A DNA stretch of 64,000 nucleotides from CADEDV01 sp048498035 (GTDB lineage: Bacteria; Bacteroidota; Bacteroidia; Chitinophagales; Chitinophagaceae). The stretch lies in contig JBEHYT010000005.1 in assembly GCA_048498035.1 (NCBI GenBank), positions 124,001-188,000 on the forward strand, given 5' to 3'. Below are positions 50,742 to 60,525 of the stretch, piece after piece. A model generated the notes under the pieces. The model did not search any database, was not told the origin of the DNA, and was given only the letters and a program-made list of their open reading frames with translations. Each line of letters starts with the position of its first letter. Positions within the stretch are counted from its first letter, which is position 1. The position numbers and the translations under genes were made by a program.

Positions 50742-51338
50742 ATGGAAACTGGGGATCACATCCTATCCAGGGAGGCTCAGGCGTTTGCTTTTCAGCAAGG
50801 GGAGGAAACAGCTTTGGCTTTCTTTTACCGGGAATTTCAGCCCGCCCTGGCTCTCTATGCCTTCCGCTGGGTTAGCCGTCCCATTGCCGAGGAAATCGCC
50901 TCAGACGCACTTGTAAAAACATGGAAGATGCATGGAAAGCTTGACAGCTATCCGTCAATCCGTGCTTACTTATACAAAACCGTTCGCCGGGACTGTCTTC
51001 ATGCCTCCAAAAGAGAGCAAAAAAGGGACGAAACCCACCAGAAATCCCGTCCGCCAGAAATAACAAGTGACACGCCTTTCGACCATACCGTTCGCAGCGA
51101 GGTATACCGGCTTATTCACACTGCCCTGAGAGATTTGTCGCCTGGGAACCAAAAGGTGTTGAGAATGCATTACCTGGAAGGTAAGTCAACGGGTGAAATT
51201 GCGAAGGAATTACATCTTTCTCCCAACACCATTAATACCCAAAAAGTAAGGGGCCTTGAAGCCTTGCGTAAACGGCTTCTGAAACCAGTTGTGATTCTTC
51301 TTTGTGTGATTTTGCAAAATTTCTTCCAACCTTTGTAG
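50742..51338 (+). CDS. ECF-type RNA polymerase sigma factor
   Basis: The 198-residue protein has region 2 (FQPALALYAFRWVSRPIAEE, ASDALVKTWKMHG, AYLYKTVRRDCLH) and region 4 (LSPGNQKVLRMHYLEGKSTG then EIAKELHLSPNTI). The C-terminus adds a short hydrophobic tail (VVILLCVILQNFF), often seen in Bacteroidota sigma factors paired with FecR. The anti-sigma gene follows 55 bp downstream. It should direct transcription of the SusC/SusD genes when the receptor signals. Confidence 0.92.
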   Translation: METGDHILSREAQAFAFQQGEETALAFFYREFQPALALYAFRWVSRPIAEEIASDALVKTWKMHGKLDSYPSIRAYLYKTVRRDCLHASKREQKRDETHQKSRPPEITSDTPFDHTVRSEVYRLIHTALRDLSPGNQKVLRMHYLEGKSTGEIAKELHLSPNTINTQKVRGLEALRKRLLKPVVILLCVILQNFFQPL

Positions 51339-51393
51339 TAGTTTTTGGGCTGACTTCCCTTCTCTTATTATTATCATGTAGTAACTTAATAGC

Positions 51394-52581
51394 ATGAAAG
51401 AAAATCCTTACGCAAATATGGATAAAGGTGCCTATCGTATTGCCTTCCTGATAGCAGGGTATATACGTGGAACTATCACAGAAAAAGATCATGATGAACT
51501 GGATAACTGGGTGAATGAAAGTGATCATAACATGCAGTTGTTTGAGGAATTGACAGATGAAAATAATCTGGAACAGAATCTTGCATGGATGGATCAGGTG
51601 AATGCAGAACAGTCGTATGAAAAATCATTGGCCGATGGAAAATTTGAAACGAAAACAAAAAGGTTTCGGATTAATAAAGTGTGGATGGCTGCGGCATCAG
51701 TAATTCTTTTAGTAGGTATTTTTTTTATTTACCAGTATGTCACCAATATGAAAACAAAAGATCCATTGATTACGGAAGGATCAACGCTTCAACCCGGTGG
51801 TAACAAAGCAACGCTGACACTGGAGAATGGTACCGTGATTGATCTGTCGTCAGCTAAGAATGGCTTACTGAATGCTGACAGTGGTATATCAGTAATTAAA
51901 ACACAGGATGGCCGGATGGTGTATGAAGATGATACGATAGTACAAACTGCTTCGGTTATGCATACACTTGCTACACCGCTGGGGGGGCAATATCAGGTGA
52001 CGCTGCCGGATGGCACCCGGGTTTGGTTAAACGCATCGAGCATGTTGAAATATCCTTCACGCTTTACAGGTAAGGATCGCAGAGTTGAGTTAAATGGCGA
52101 AGGATATTTTGAAGTCGCTAAAAATGTCAGTAAACCCTTTAGGGTTGTAGCGAATGATGTTAATGTGGAAGTACTGGGAACCCATTTTAATATTAATGCC
52201 TACAGCGATGAACCTTCTTTAACAGCAACCTTACTGGAAGGGTCGGTGAAGGTTTCAAAGGGAAGTGATTTCAAAACGCTTATTCCTGGTCAGCAATCGG
52301 CAATTGTTGGTGATGATATCAGGATATTAAATGTTGATACCAGTAATATCGTTGCGTGGAAAAATAATGAATTCAAATTTACGGACGCACCGATTGAAAA
52401 TGTAATGCGGCAGGTGAAGCGTTGGTATGGTGCAGAAATTATTTATCAGGATAAAGTGACCCATCATTTTAATGCAACCGTTGACAGAACAGAACCCATT
52501 GATAAATTATTACACTACCTGGAAGGAACCGGGCAGGTACATTTTAAATTAGACAACAAAAAAATTATCGTTATGAAATAA
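51394..52581 (+). CDS. FecR family anti-sigma factor
   Basis: The 395-residue protein has a cytoplasmic N-terminal sigma-binding domain (EKDHDELDNWVNESDHNM), one membrane helix (VWMAAASVILLVGIFFIYQY) and a FecR periplasmic domain (TPLGGQYQVTLPDGTRVWLN; LNGEGYFEVAKN; VEVLGTHFNINAYSDEPS). A DUF4974 C-terminal domain follows (FTDAPIENVMRQVKRWYGAE). It transmits the signal from the STN domain of the downstream SusC receptor to the ECF sigma factor. Confidence 0.95.
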   Translation: MKENPYANMDKGAYRIAFLIAGYIRGTITEKDHDELDNWVNESDHNMQLFEELTDENNLEQNLAWMDQVNAEQSYEKSLADGKFETKTKRFRINKVWMAAASVILLVGIFFIYQYVTNMKTKDPLITEGSTLQPGGNKATLTLENGTVIDLSSAKNGLLNADSGISVIKTQDGRMVYEDDTIVQTASVMHTLATPLGGQYQVTLPDGTRVWLNASSMLKYPSRFTGKDRRVELNGEGYFEVAKNVSKPFRVVANDVNVEVLGTHFNINAYSDEPSLTATLLEGSVKVSKGSDFKTLIPGQQSAIVGDDIRILNVDTSNIVAWKNNEFKFTDAPIENVMRQVKRWYGAEIIYQDKVTHHFNATVDRTEPIDKLLHYLEGTGQVHFKLDNKKIIVMK

Positions 52582-52703
52582 CCAATGGTGTAGTCCAATA
52601 AAAAAATTGGCCAGTAATGCTAGAACACTACCGGCCGGTGCCTGGGCTACCCATTTTTCAAGTCGTGTAAACTCTCATTGTTTAACCCAAACAAATCAAA
52701 GCT

Positions 52704-55700
52704 ATGCAACTAATTGCTTATGGCAAAGGCCGTCGTTGGCGGCCTCCATTGACCAGAAAAACCTTCCTAGTAATGAAAATGATAACCCTTATCCTTTTCC
52801 TTTCCTGCCTGGTGGCGAGCGCAAATGGTCTTGCACAAAACATTACTATCTCCCTCAAAAATGCACCGCTGGAAAAAGTCTTTAAAGAAGTGGAACGGCA
52901 AAGTCAGTACCGGTTTGTGTATACCAAGGAGCAGCTATCAGGAGCAAAGACTATAACTATAAACTTCACAAATAAAAATATTAATGAGGTATTATCTGTC
53001 TGTTTTAAGGAACAACCGGTTTCATACATGATTGAAGGCAAGTATATCATGATAAAGGAAGCATCGGCTACTGAAATCCAGATTGGTTCGGTTGCAAGAG
53101 AGGAAAGTAAATTCATTGACATTCTTGGGAAAGTTGTTAACGATCAGATCGAGCCGGTTGTTGGTGCGACAATACTATTAAAAGGAAATTCGGCTGGTAC
53201 AACTTCAAATGAACGGGGAGAATTTATTCTTAAAAATCTAAAGGCCGGTGATATTATTATCGTTAGTTGTATAGGATATGAATCAAAGGAAATAATAATA
53301 GGGTCGAAGAATGTGTTACTTGTAAAACTAGTTGTATCCCCCAGTGTTCTTGATGAAACAGTGGTAATGGCTTATGGTAAAACAACGAAGAGGTTGAACA
53401 CAGGCAATATCGGGCGTATTGATGAAAAGCAGATTGCCGAACAACCAGTAACAAATCTGCTGGCAACGATGGAGGGTAGAGTAAGTGGGCTAATAGTGAC
53501 ACAAACAAGTGGTACACCCGGTTCACCTTTCAAAGTTGAGATTAGAGGTAAATCGTCAATTGGAACAACTTCCCTTACAACTCCAATTTCAAATGATCCC
53601 CTCTTTATTATTGATGGAGTGCCTTTTGCGCCAAATAACAATAATTTCAACGTATTAAGTTCAATTGCAACTATAAATGCGGGTCAAGGTGCAGGCTTAA
53701 GCCCTTTTAATATTATCAACCCCGCTGATATTGCAAGTATTGAAGTACTGAAAGATGCAGATGCCACAGCAATTTATGGTTCCCGTGGTTCCAATGGTGT
53801 TATACTGATTACAACAAAAAAGGCAAAAGAAGGAAGGGCGAGGTTTAATATAAATTATGCACAGGGTTTTAGTAGGGCAACCAGATTGCTGAAGCTGATG
53901 AATACACAGCAATATCTTGAAATGAGACGGGAAGCATTCGCTAATGATGGAGTTGCAATGACCGTAGCAAATGCTTACGATTTATTAGTATTTGATACTA
54001 CCCGTTATACGGATTATTCAAAACTTTTTTTTGGGGGGACTGCACATAATAGTAATCTTCAGGCATCCGTCACAGGAGGTAGCTTAAATACACAATTTTT
54101 ATTGAGCGCAGGGCTGCATCGGGAGTCAACCATTTATCCGGGAGACATGAGTGATAAGAGAGGAACGGTTTTAATCAACTTAAACCACCAATCAGAAAAC
54201 AGGAAGTTTAGATTAAATTTTTCAACATCGTATGGAGCTGAAAAAAACACCCTTATAGCTCAAAACTTTACCAGCCTGTTGACTCTTCCACCAAATTTCC
54301 CATCCTTTTTTGATTCAACCGGGGCTTTGGCCTGGCAATATAAAGGGCAAGTCTATCTTGATAATCCATACACTTATCTGAAGCAATCTTTCGTTGCAAC
54401 CTCCGATAATTTATCATCAAAGCTGCAATTAATATTTGCTATAATTCCTCACCTTGAATTAAGAACTGATTTTGGTTATAATATGTTTTTTTCAGATGAA
54501 ATATCTAAGTTACCTGCAGCGTCGCAAAATCCTTTTTCAAGCGGTGCTGGGTCATCTCAATCCTCTTTTGGAAAAAATTCTTTCAAAAGTTGGATTATGG
54601 AACCCCAACTTGAATACTTGCGTGTTTGGAAAAAAAACAGAATTATTTTATTGGTAGGGAATAGTCTGCAACGAACTACTAATTCATCAAGTGCGGTTAC
54701 CGGCCTTAATTATCCAAATGATGCCTTACTTGGCTCTATCGGTTCTGCTGCGACTATTGTAGGACCTTCAACAAACTATTCTGATTATAAATATGAGGGA
54801 TTATTTGGACGATTGTCATATAGTAACAACAGTCAGTATCTGGCCAATCTATCAATAAGAAGAGACGGTTCCAGCCGTTTTGGACCAGGTAAACAATTTG
54901 CAACCTTTGGATCTATTGGTGGTGCTTGGATATTTTCTTCACTAAAATTTGTAAAACAAAAATTACAATTTCTGAGTTTCGGAAAACTTCGATCAAGTCT
55001 TGGAGTTACCGGTAATGATAAAATTGGTGATTATAAATATCTGAATAATTGGCAATCGACACTGCTTAACTATCAGGGGAATAGTGGGCTTTCCCCATCT
55101 GGCCTATACAATCCCGATTACCGGTGGGAATTGACCAGAAAATGGGAAATCGGCCTCGATCTGGGCTTTATGAACGACCGTTACTTTATTGGCTTCGCAT
55201 ATTATCGCAACAGGAGTAATAATCAACTGGTCCAGTATCGCTTACCATCCCAAACAGGGGCATCCAGCGTAATTGCTAATTTTCCTGCGATTGTTGAAAA
55301 CAAAGGCTTGGAGATAGAAGGAAGAGCAGTAATAATTAAAAACAAAAAGATTTCATGGAATACTTCGTTTAATATCAGCTTTCCTAAAAACAGATTGATA
55401 GCATTTCCTGATCTTGCAAATTCCTCATATAGTTCTCTGGTAGTTGGTCAGCCGTTAAGTGTTTATAGCGGATTAAATTTTCTGGGCGTTGATCCGATGA
55501 CGGGCATATATTTATTTTCTGCCAACAATGGCTTACCAACATCAACTCCTTCAATAGCCACAAAAGACCGTATCCCAAATCTTGGCAATACAGATCCAGC
55601 ATTTTATGGCGGAATACAGAATTCATTTTCGTGGGGAGGATTACAGTTGAATATTTTTTGCAGTTTCAGAAAATGGAAAGGTCAAAATTTTTTATCCCAA

Positions 55701-56087
55701 TTGGCAGCCTACAGGCCTGGCACGATTAATAACTTGCCAGAATATGTCGTGGACAGGTGGCGAAAGCCGGGAGATATTGCCGCATTTCAGCAATATACAC
55801 AAAACACTTCTTCCCCTGCATACAAAGCTGCAGGAATATTGGCTTCCACCACTTCAAATGGTAAGTATAGTGATGCATCATTTTTTCGGGTGAAAACCAT
55901 TGCCTTGTCATATGATCTGCCTAAAAAATGGATGGACAAATTGAAAACACAGACAGTTCAGATTTTTGTTCAGGGCCAAAACTTCTTTACGATTACCGGT
56001 TTTAAAGGGACCGATCCGGAAAATCAAAATGTTTTGACAGCCCCTCCGCTAAAAACAATTAACATGGGATTCAATCTAAATTTCTAA
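52704..56087 (+). CDS. SusC/RagA TonB-dependent receptor with STN signalling domain
   Basis: The 1127-residue protein has a long N-terminal pre-signal region before LILFLSCLVASANGLAQ, usual for this type. The STN domain (ITISLKNAPLEKVFKEVERQ, residues about 46-110) is followed by a CarboxypepD_reg-like domain (ILGKVVNDQIEPVVGATILL), the plug (TVVMAYGKT; IEVLKDADATAIYGSRGSNG) and the barrel ending MGFNLNF. The STN domain contacts FecR, making this a signalling importer, unlike the receptor at 11527-14736. It lies 122 bp after fecR. Its substrate is unknown; an ICE-borne copy would extend the nutrient range of the host. Confidence 0.94.
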   Translation: MQLIAYGKGRRWRPPLTRKTFLVMKMITLILFLSCLVASANGLAQNITISLKNAPLEKVFKEVERQSQYRFVYTKEQLSGAKTITINFTNKNINEVLSVCFKEQPVSYMIEGKYIMIKEASATEIQIGSVAREESKFIDILGKVVNDQIEPVVGATILLKGNSAGTTSNERGEFILKNLKAGDIIIVSCIGYESKEIIIGSKNVLLVKLVVSPSVLDETVVMAYGKTTKRLNTGNIGRIDEKQIAEQPVTNLLATMEGRVSGLIVTQTSGTPGSPFKVEIRGKSSIGTTSLTTPISNDPLFIIDGVPFAPNNNNFNVLSSIATINAGQGAGLSPFNIINPADIASIEVLKDADATAIYGSRGSNGVILITTKKAKEGRARFNINYAQGFSRATRLLKLMNTQQYLEMRREAFANDGVAMTVANAYDLLVFDTTRYTDYSKLFFGGTAHNSNLQASVTGGSLNTQFLLSAGLHRESTIYPGDMSDKRGTVLINLNHQSENRKFRLNFSTSYGAEKNTLIAQNFTSLLTLPPNFPSFFDSTGALAWQYKGQVYLDNPYTYLKQSFVATSDNLSSKLQLIFAIIPHLELRTDFGYNMFFSDEISKLPAASQNPFSSGAGSSQSSFGKNSFKSWIMEPQLEYLRVWKKNRIILLVGNSLQRTTNSSSAVTGLNYPNDALLGSIGSAATIVGPSTNYSDYKYEGLFGRLSYSNNSQYLANLSIRRDGSSRFGPGKQFATFGSIGGAWIFSSLKFVKQKLQFLSFGKLRSSLGVTGNDKIGDYKYLNNWQSTLLNYQGNSGLSPSGLYNPDYRWELTRKWEIGLDLGFMNDRYFIGFAYYRNRSNNQLVQYRLPSQTGASSVIANFPAIVENKGLEIEGRAVIIKNKKISWNTSFNISFPKNRLIAFPDLANSSYSSLVVGQPLSVYSGLNFLGVDPMTGIYLFSANNGLPTSTPSIATKDRIPNLGNTDPAFYGGIQNSFSWGGLQLNIFCSFRKWKGQNFLSQLAAYRPGTINNLPEYVVDRWRKPGDIAAFQQYTQNTSSPAYKAAGILASTTSNGKYSDASFFRVKTIALSYDLPKKWMDKLKTQTVQIFVQGQNFFTITGFKGTDPENQNVLTAPPLKTINMGFNLNF

Positions 56088-56096
56088 CCACAAATT

Positions 56097-57470
56097 ATGA
56101 AGATGAAATATATACGTAATGCTATTATAATAATACTAATCATAAGTGTGTTTTCGGGATGCAAAAAATTTATAGAAGTGGCACCTCCCCCAGATAAGAT
56201 TGTGACGGAGATCGCATTCTCCGATGATAAAACTGCAACTGCTACGGTTAATGGACTGTATGGGAAAATGGTGGTATCAAATCAGTACCTGAACAGCTTT
56301 GGAATGACACTTTATCCCGGCCTTTCTGCAGGTGAATTCTATAATACAAATCCAAGTACCACTTATGGTCCTTATAGTACAAATTCTTTAACACCGACAT
56401 CAAACAATATCAATAATATATGGCAAAACGCATATCAGTTTATATTCCACGCTAATAGCTGTATTGAAGGAATCGCAGCCTCAACAACATTGACTGATTC
56501 TGTTCGAAAGCGTTTGACTGGTGAGGTTAAATTTATTCGTGCCTTCTGTTATTTCTATCTATCTAATTTATACAACGATATTCCACTTGTATTGTCAACT
56601 TCCTTTCATATGAATGCAAGCCTTCCAAGAGCATCAGTTGCAGCAATACGTTCACAAGTCATAACGGATTTAGAGGATGCGATCACACTTTTGCCAGAAA
56701 GCTACATTACAAGTGGACGGGCAAGGATAAATAAATCATGCGCAAAGGCATTTCTTGCAAGAGTTTACCTGTATGATAGTAATTGGATTAAAGCAGTACA
56801 GTTGTCGTCAGAGGTAATTGCATCTTCTACTTATTCATTAGTAACACTGGGTAATGTTTTCCTGGCAACAAGTAATGAAACTATTTGGCAACTAAGTTCT
56901 GTTGGCCTGAGCTTTAATACCGCTGAAGGTAATGCATTCATTCCTGCATCCTCCACTACACTTCCCGCTTTTAGCCTTTCCACCTTCCTGCTAAATGATT
57001 TTGAAACAGGCGATAACAGGCGAACAAGTTGGATAAGCAAGAATACGGTAGGAGGCCAAAATTATTATTATCCAGCGAAATATAAAGTGAGAACAGGTGC
57101 AACTGCGATAGAAAGCCCTATCTATTTACGCCTTGCTGAGCAATATCTAATAAGGGCAGAAGCAAATGCACAATTAAATATTTTATCGGGCGCAATCGCC
57201 GATATTAATATTATTCGTTCAAGAGCGGGATTGCCGAATACTAATGCAAGTACGCAGCAGGCAGTTTTAGCAGTTCTTGAAAAAGAAAGACGTATTGAGT
57301 TTTTCGCAGAATGGGGACACCGTTGGTTTGACCTGTCAAGAACTGGCAGGGCTCAAGCCATTTTAGGAATTGAGAAGGCCCCGAACTGGGAGCCAACGGA
57401 CATTCTTTATCCCATACCATTTGATCAGATTTCCCTAAATCCATCATTAACTCAAAATCCAGGCTATTGA
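56097..57470 (+). CDS. SusD/RagB family nutrient-binding lipoprotein
   Basis: The 457-residue protein has a lipoprotein signal peptide ending ISVFSGC-KKFIEVAPP. EVKFIRAFCYFYLSNLYNDIPLV, CAKAFLARVYLYDSNW and the C-terminal EKERRIEFFAEWGHRWFDLS are SusD hallmarks; it ends SLTQNPGY. It starts 9 bp after its SusC partner and 1 bp before the thioredoxin-like gene. Confidence 0.93.
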   Translation: MKMKYIRNAIIIILIISVFSGCKKFIEVAPPPDKIVTEIAFSDDKTATATVNGLYGKMVVSNQYLNSFGMTLYPGLSAGEFYNTNPSTTYGPYSTNSLTPTSNNINNIWQNAYQFIFHANSCIEGIAASTTLTDSVRKRLTGEVKFIRAFCYFYLSNLYNDIPLVLSTSFHMNASLPRASVAAIRSQVITDLEDAITLLPESYITSGRARINKSCAKAFLARVYLYDSNWIKAVQLSSEVIASSTYSLVTLGNVFLATSNETIWQLSSVGLSFNTAEGNAFIPASSTTLPAFSLSTFLLNDFETGDNRRTSWISKNTVGGQNYYYPAKYKVRTGATAIESPIYLRLAEQYLIRAEANAQLNILSGAIADINIIRSRAGLPNTNASTQQAVLAVLEKERRIEFFAEWGHRWFDLSRTGRAQAILGIEKAPNWEPTDILYPIPFDQISLNPSLTQNPGY

Positions 57471-57471
57471 T

Positions 57472-58011
57472 ATGAAAACAATCAATCTGCTAGTTGCAAT
57501 CTTAATATACTTTCCAACAAATGCATTTTGTCAAAAGCAAAACAACACGGAAAAGGAATTACAGGAAATACCCAACGCAGAAATATATAACAATATTTCT
57601 TTCGACAATTTAGAGAATTACAATAGTCAAACTGTAAGTCTGAGTGAATTTAAAGGGAAGCTTGTAATTGTAGATTTTTGGGCTAAGTACTGTGTGTCTT
57701 GTATAAGAAATTTTTCTAAAATTGATTCGTTGCAACAGGTACTTGCAAGCCAGGTACAGTTTATTTTGGTTACAGCCAATTCAAAAAAGGAAATAGATGA
57801 TCTATTTTCTAAGCCCCAGTATAATGGAAAATTGAAGATGCCAAAGCTGATTCCATCCATACGTGGTGATTCAGTTCTGACTACCCTTTTTGACTATAGG
57901 GAATTTCCGCAATTGTTTTTTGTTCTTAATAAGGAAGGGAAAATAATAAAATTATTTCAGGGCTATGCCGAGCCTGCAACAATAACTAAATTACTGGCAG
58001 GGAATTTTTAA
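57472..58011 (+). CDS. TlpA-like thioredoxin-fold protein
   Basis: The 179-residue protein has a signal peptide (LLVAILIYFPTNAFCQ). The thioredoxin fold has LVIVDFWAKYCVSCIRNFSK with the CVSC redox motif, and cis-Pro region FDYREFPQLFFVLNKEG. It is probably periplasmic and works as a thiol reductase or in disulfide handling. It is the last gene of the sigma/FecR/SusCD operon. Pairing with a SusCD and, across the terminator, a MauE-like redox membrane protein suggests a thiol-related job. Confidence 0.88.
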   Translation: MKTINLLVAILIYFPTNAFCQKQNNTEKELQEIPNAEIYNNISFDNLENYNSQTVSLSEFKGKLVIVDFWAKYCVSCIRNFSKIDSLQQVLASQVQFILVTANSKKEIDDLFSKPQYNGKLKMPKLIPSIRGDSVLTTLFDYREFPQLFFVLNKEGKIIKLFQGYAEPATITKLLAGNF

Positions 58012-58015
58012 TGAA

Positions 58016-58048
58016 AAGATAGCAGGAGGTGCATCTTCCTGCTATCTT
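58016..58048. terminator. Bidirectional terminator between the TlpA-like and DUF6520 genes
   Basis: A perfect 12-bp inverted repeat AAGATAGCAGGA/TCCTGCTATCTT with a 9-nt loop stands between two convergent genes. Confidence 0.8.
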
Positions 58049-58060
58049 GCTGTAATTTAT

Positions 58061-58438
58061 TTACTGTTGGTCATCCTGCCTGATCTTATTGGCTTCGCCG
58101 CCGGCAGGCTGTGAATAAACACCCATGGTGCTGTTTACTTCAAATCCGCCTGATACAGAATGTACCTGCCCGGATGTATAGCCAATGGCACAAAATGGGG
58201 GAGTTTCTTCTCCTATACAGTCAGAGAATTCGGTTGAGAGAAGATTTGCTTTTGTATCAAAGCCGATATAATTGCCGGGAACAACGTTGGGAAGATCTGC
58301 ATCATTTTGAGCATTTCCCTCAAACCAGTAAAGTTCACCAGAGGTCGATTTGTTTACTGTGCTTTTGCTAATTGTAGTAAACGCACTAAATCCAATTGCT
58401 AATAAAATAGCAAAAAGACCTGATAAATACTTTTTCAT
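58061..58438 (-). CDS. DUF6520 family secreted small protein
   Basis: The 125-residue protein has a signal peptide (LFAILLAIGFSAFTTIS). It has the family's ELYWFEGNAQ segment, two cysteines (SDCIGEETPPFC) and a polar tail. DUF6520 genes are Bacteroidota-specific and are usually next to a MauE-like membrane protein gene, as here (37 bp). The function is unknown. The close link to redox membrane proteins suggests a small exported thiol protein or peptide precursor (inference). Confidence 0.75.
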   Translation of the reverse strand: MKKYLSGLFAILLAIGFSAFTTISKSTVNKSTSGELYWFEGNAQNDADLPNVVPGNYIGFDTKANLLSTEFSDCIGEETPPFCAIGYTSGQVHSVSGGFEVNSTMGVYSQPAGGEANKIRQDDQQ

Positions 58439-58475
58439 AATTAAAGTTTTAATTTAATAATTAGTGCCTACTTTT

Positions 58476-58937
58476 TTATACGGGTGTTCGGCTGTTCCTG
58501 TTTATTGCAATAAATCGTTGATGTTTGGTATAGAACCAGATACTTAATGCTGATAATAAAGTGAAAATGATGTTGAATTCAAGATGCTGGAGCCACGTTA
58601 GTTGCTGAAGGACACCACCGCAGGAGCAGGGTAAGTGGTCACTGAATAATAGCATGTAAGAAATGTAACCTGTAAATACAACCATTAAGCCGAGCGCAAT
58701 CCAGAGACCAAGCTTTTTTGTTTTGGGAAAGAATAGAAGTAGTGCTGCTAATAGTTCAAAAATTGGCAAAGCCCAGGAAAGAAAAGTTGCCCATTGCCCA
58801 ATCAGCGGGGATCTTGAAATCACTGCCCGAAAGGAACTTTGATCAGCAAGTTTTGTTATGCCCGTATAAACAAAAAGCAGGATGAATAATGCTGCTGTTA
58901 TTTCAACGATCCATGTATATGCGAATGAACTTTTCAT
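58476..58937 (-). CDS. MauE/DoxX-like redox-associated membrane protein
   Basis: The ATG at 58937 (153 residues) is preferred to one 18 bp upstream. Four membrane segments are seen (VEITAALFILLFVYTGITKL, FLSWALPIFELLAALLLFF, LGLWIALGLMVVFTGYISYM and FNIIFTLLSALSIWFY). PCSCGG lies between segments three and four, the cysteine motif of MauE-like proteins. Such proteins pass electrons or maintain thiols across the inner membrane. It lies between AraC and DUF6520. Confidence 0.82.
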   Translation of the reverse strand: MKSSFAYTWIVEITAALFILLFVYTGITKLADQSSFRAVISRSPLIGQWATFLSWALPIFELLAALLLFFPKTKKLGLWIALGLMVVFTGYISYMLLFSDHLPCSCGGVLQQLTWLQHLEFNIIFTLLSALSIWFYTKHQRFIAINRNSRTPV

Positions 58938-59031
58938 AATGCAGTTGTAATGCACTATAAAATTCCGTCATGAATGGACATGATTTTATCAATTGTATTT
59001 GTTACGTGTTGTATAAGTTTTGCAAAGAGTA

Positions 59032-60003
59032 TTATTGACGCCGCAGTGAACCGGGTGTCATACCAAACCTTCTTTTGAAGGCAGTAATGAAATTGGTTGT
59101 GCGGGGGTAACCAACCATTGCACAAATAGTCTTCACTGGTTTATTGGTGGTAAGCAGGAGATGCTTTGCGTGTTGCATACGCTGTTCCATTAGCCACTCA
59201 AATATACCGGAGCCAAAGTATTTTTTAAAGCCATCTTTTAGCTTGAATTCATTCAAGGCCACCTGCCGGGCCAGGGATCTGATCGAAGGCGGCTTTTTAG
59301 AAATATAGGTTTCAAGGATTGTTTTTGCGTCATGGATTTTTGATGATTCCCAGGGAGTATACATACGTTCAGATGGTTTTCTTTTGAAAGCGTTTTGTAA
59401 AAGCTGGTAAAGTAATTCTCTGACTTTAAGGTCAAAATAAAATTGCCGGGTACTATCATCATACGGGCAGTCCAGAATTTGTGCGGTTATTTCTTTCATG
59501 GAAGGTAAAGTCCAGCAGGGTTTAGCAGGTAATAAGATAGAAGGGTTGGTTAGTAGTACTTCCTTTAATTCCGGGAAATAAGGTAACAGTTCTTCCAACA
59601 GCTTCGGAGAATAGAAAATATCAAGTGCCCGAAATTCATTATTTTTTTCAAACCGGGCTGTGCAGCTGGTGGGCTCTGTAAAGAAGCAGCAATAATGATT
59701 GGTGCGTAAATGAATCTTGCCGATACCGTTAATTTCCTTTCGGGTTGAATTCTTTAATAGGAAGTAACTGTATAATCCCCTGTTACGGATAGTAGCCGCA
59801 GCTGTCACACGGCTTAAGAATTTACCGAGGCTGAAACGTATGGAATAATCTTCACCAGCTAACTCCTGAATAACGAGATCTGCAATATTCGTTTTTGCAT
59901 AGGTGACGGCAGCACCCCGTAATACCGGCCCCTGGTAATGGGCAGGGAATCCTGGCTGGAATTCCAGCGGAGGTTGGTTTGATAAGGTTAGGTCAATCGG
60001 CAT
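59032..60003 (-). CDS. AraC family transcriptional regulator
   Basis: The 323-residue protein has a C-terminal double HTH, residues about 235-323: SIRSLARQVALNEFKLKDGF then YFGSGIFEWLMEQRMQHAKH and MVGYPRTTNFITAFKRRFGM. The N-terminal 200 residues are a sensor-like region of Bacteroidota AraC proteins with no recognised ligand domain. It is upstream of, and in line with, the MauE-like and DUF6520 genes, which it may control. Confidence 0.9.
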   Translation of the reverse strand: MPIDLTLSNQPPLEFQPGFPAHYQGPVLRGAAVTYAKTNIADLVIQELAGEDYSIRFSLGKFLSRVTAAATIRNRGLYSYFLLKNSTRKEINGIGKIHLRTNHYCCFFTEPTSCTARFEKNNEFRALDIFYSPKLLEELLPYFPELKEVLLTNPSILLPAKPCWTLPSMKEITAQILDCPYDDSTRQFYFDLKVRELLYQLLQNAFKRKPSERMYTPWESSKIHDAKTILETYISKKPPSIRSLARQVALNEFKLKDGFKKYFGSGIFEWLMEQRMQHAKHLLLTTNKPVKTICAMVGYPRTTNFITAFKRRFGMTPGSLRRQ

Positions 60004-60525
60004 GGGTTTGCTTTAATCCAGTCAATAACAACAATCTGAGCCCATTTAACCGGTGCAGCTGATCGGTTCAATCCCGGTAACCATTCCGAAATCAAAAGTA
60101 ACAATTCTGCCAAAAAAAATAAAATAGCAAAATATACGGCTGAATTATAAAAATACGAAAGCCGCTTATAAAAGAAAACCTGTGTAGGGGTTTACAGTAG
60201 TTTCTCTTAGCGAATTCAATCTGATTGACTCAAATAATACTGCTTGCATAATTTTTAACTGCTGTTGCAATACTTTATTTGACATGTATGGTGAAATCTG
60301 ATGTACCAGAATGCCTGGATATCGCAATGATAGGAATTGTTTTTTTTTATTAATCATATTGCACAAAGCTCGGCCCTGGATGGCAATAAGCTTTCAAGGA
60401 GTTCGGCATAAACACAACACCTTCTGCTCATGGCTCTCATTTATTCCGCTTCCTCCTTGCGCAGATTGCCCCCATAGCCGGATATGGTTCCATAATTAAT
60501 TTTTAAACTATTAAAACATTGAGTT
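60004..60525. other. Gene-free stretch between araC and the RadC-like gene
   Basis: This divergent intergenic region is AT-rich near the radC-like start (TTTTTAAACTATTAAAACATT). A 66-codon open frame on the minus strand (60166-60366) has no recognisable family and is not called. No operator of the ACTAA-N5-TTAGT type is seen here. Confidence 0.5.

Noticed and set aside
52630..52639. Palindrome ACCGGCCGGT in the SusC leader
   Set aside because: It is short and isolated, with no second copy, so it is not called as an operator.
52607..52885. 92-codon open frame overlapping the start of the second SusC
   Set aside because: It overlaps the SusC signal peptide in another frame, with leader-like composition.
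60166..60366. 66-codon open frame on the minus strand between araC and the RadC-like gene
   Set aside because: No recognisable family and no sign of coupling; it may be chance.
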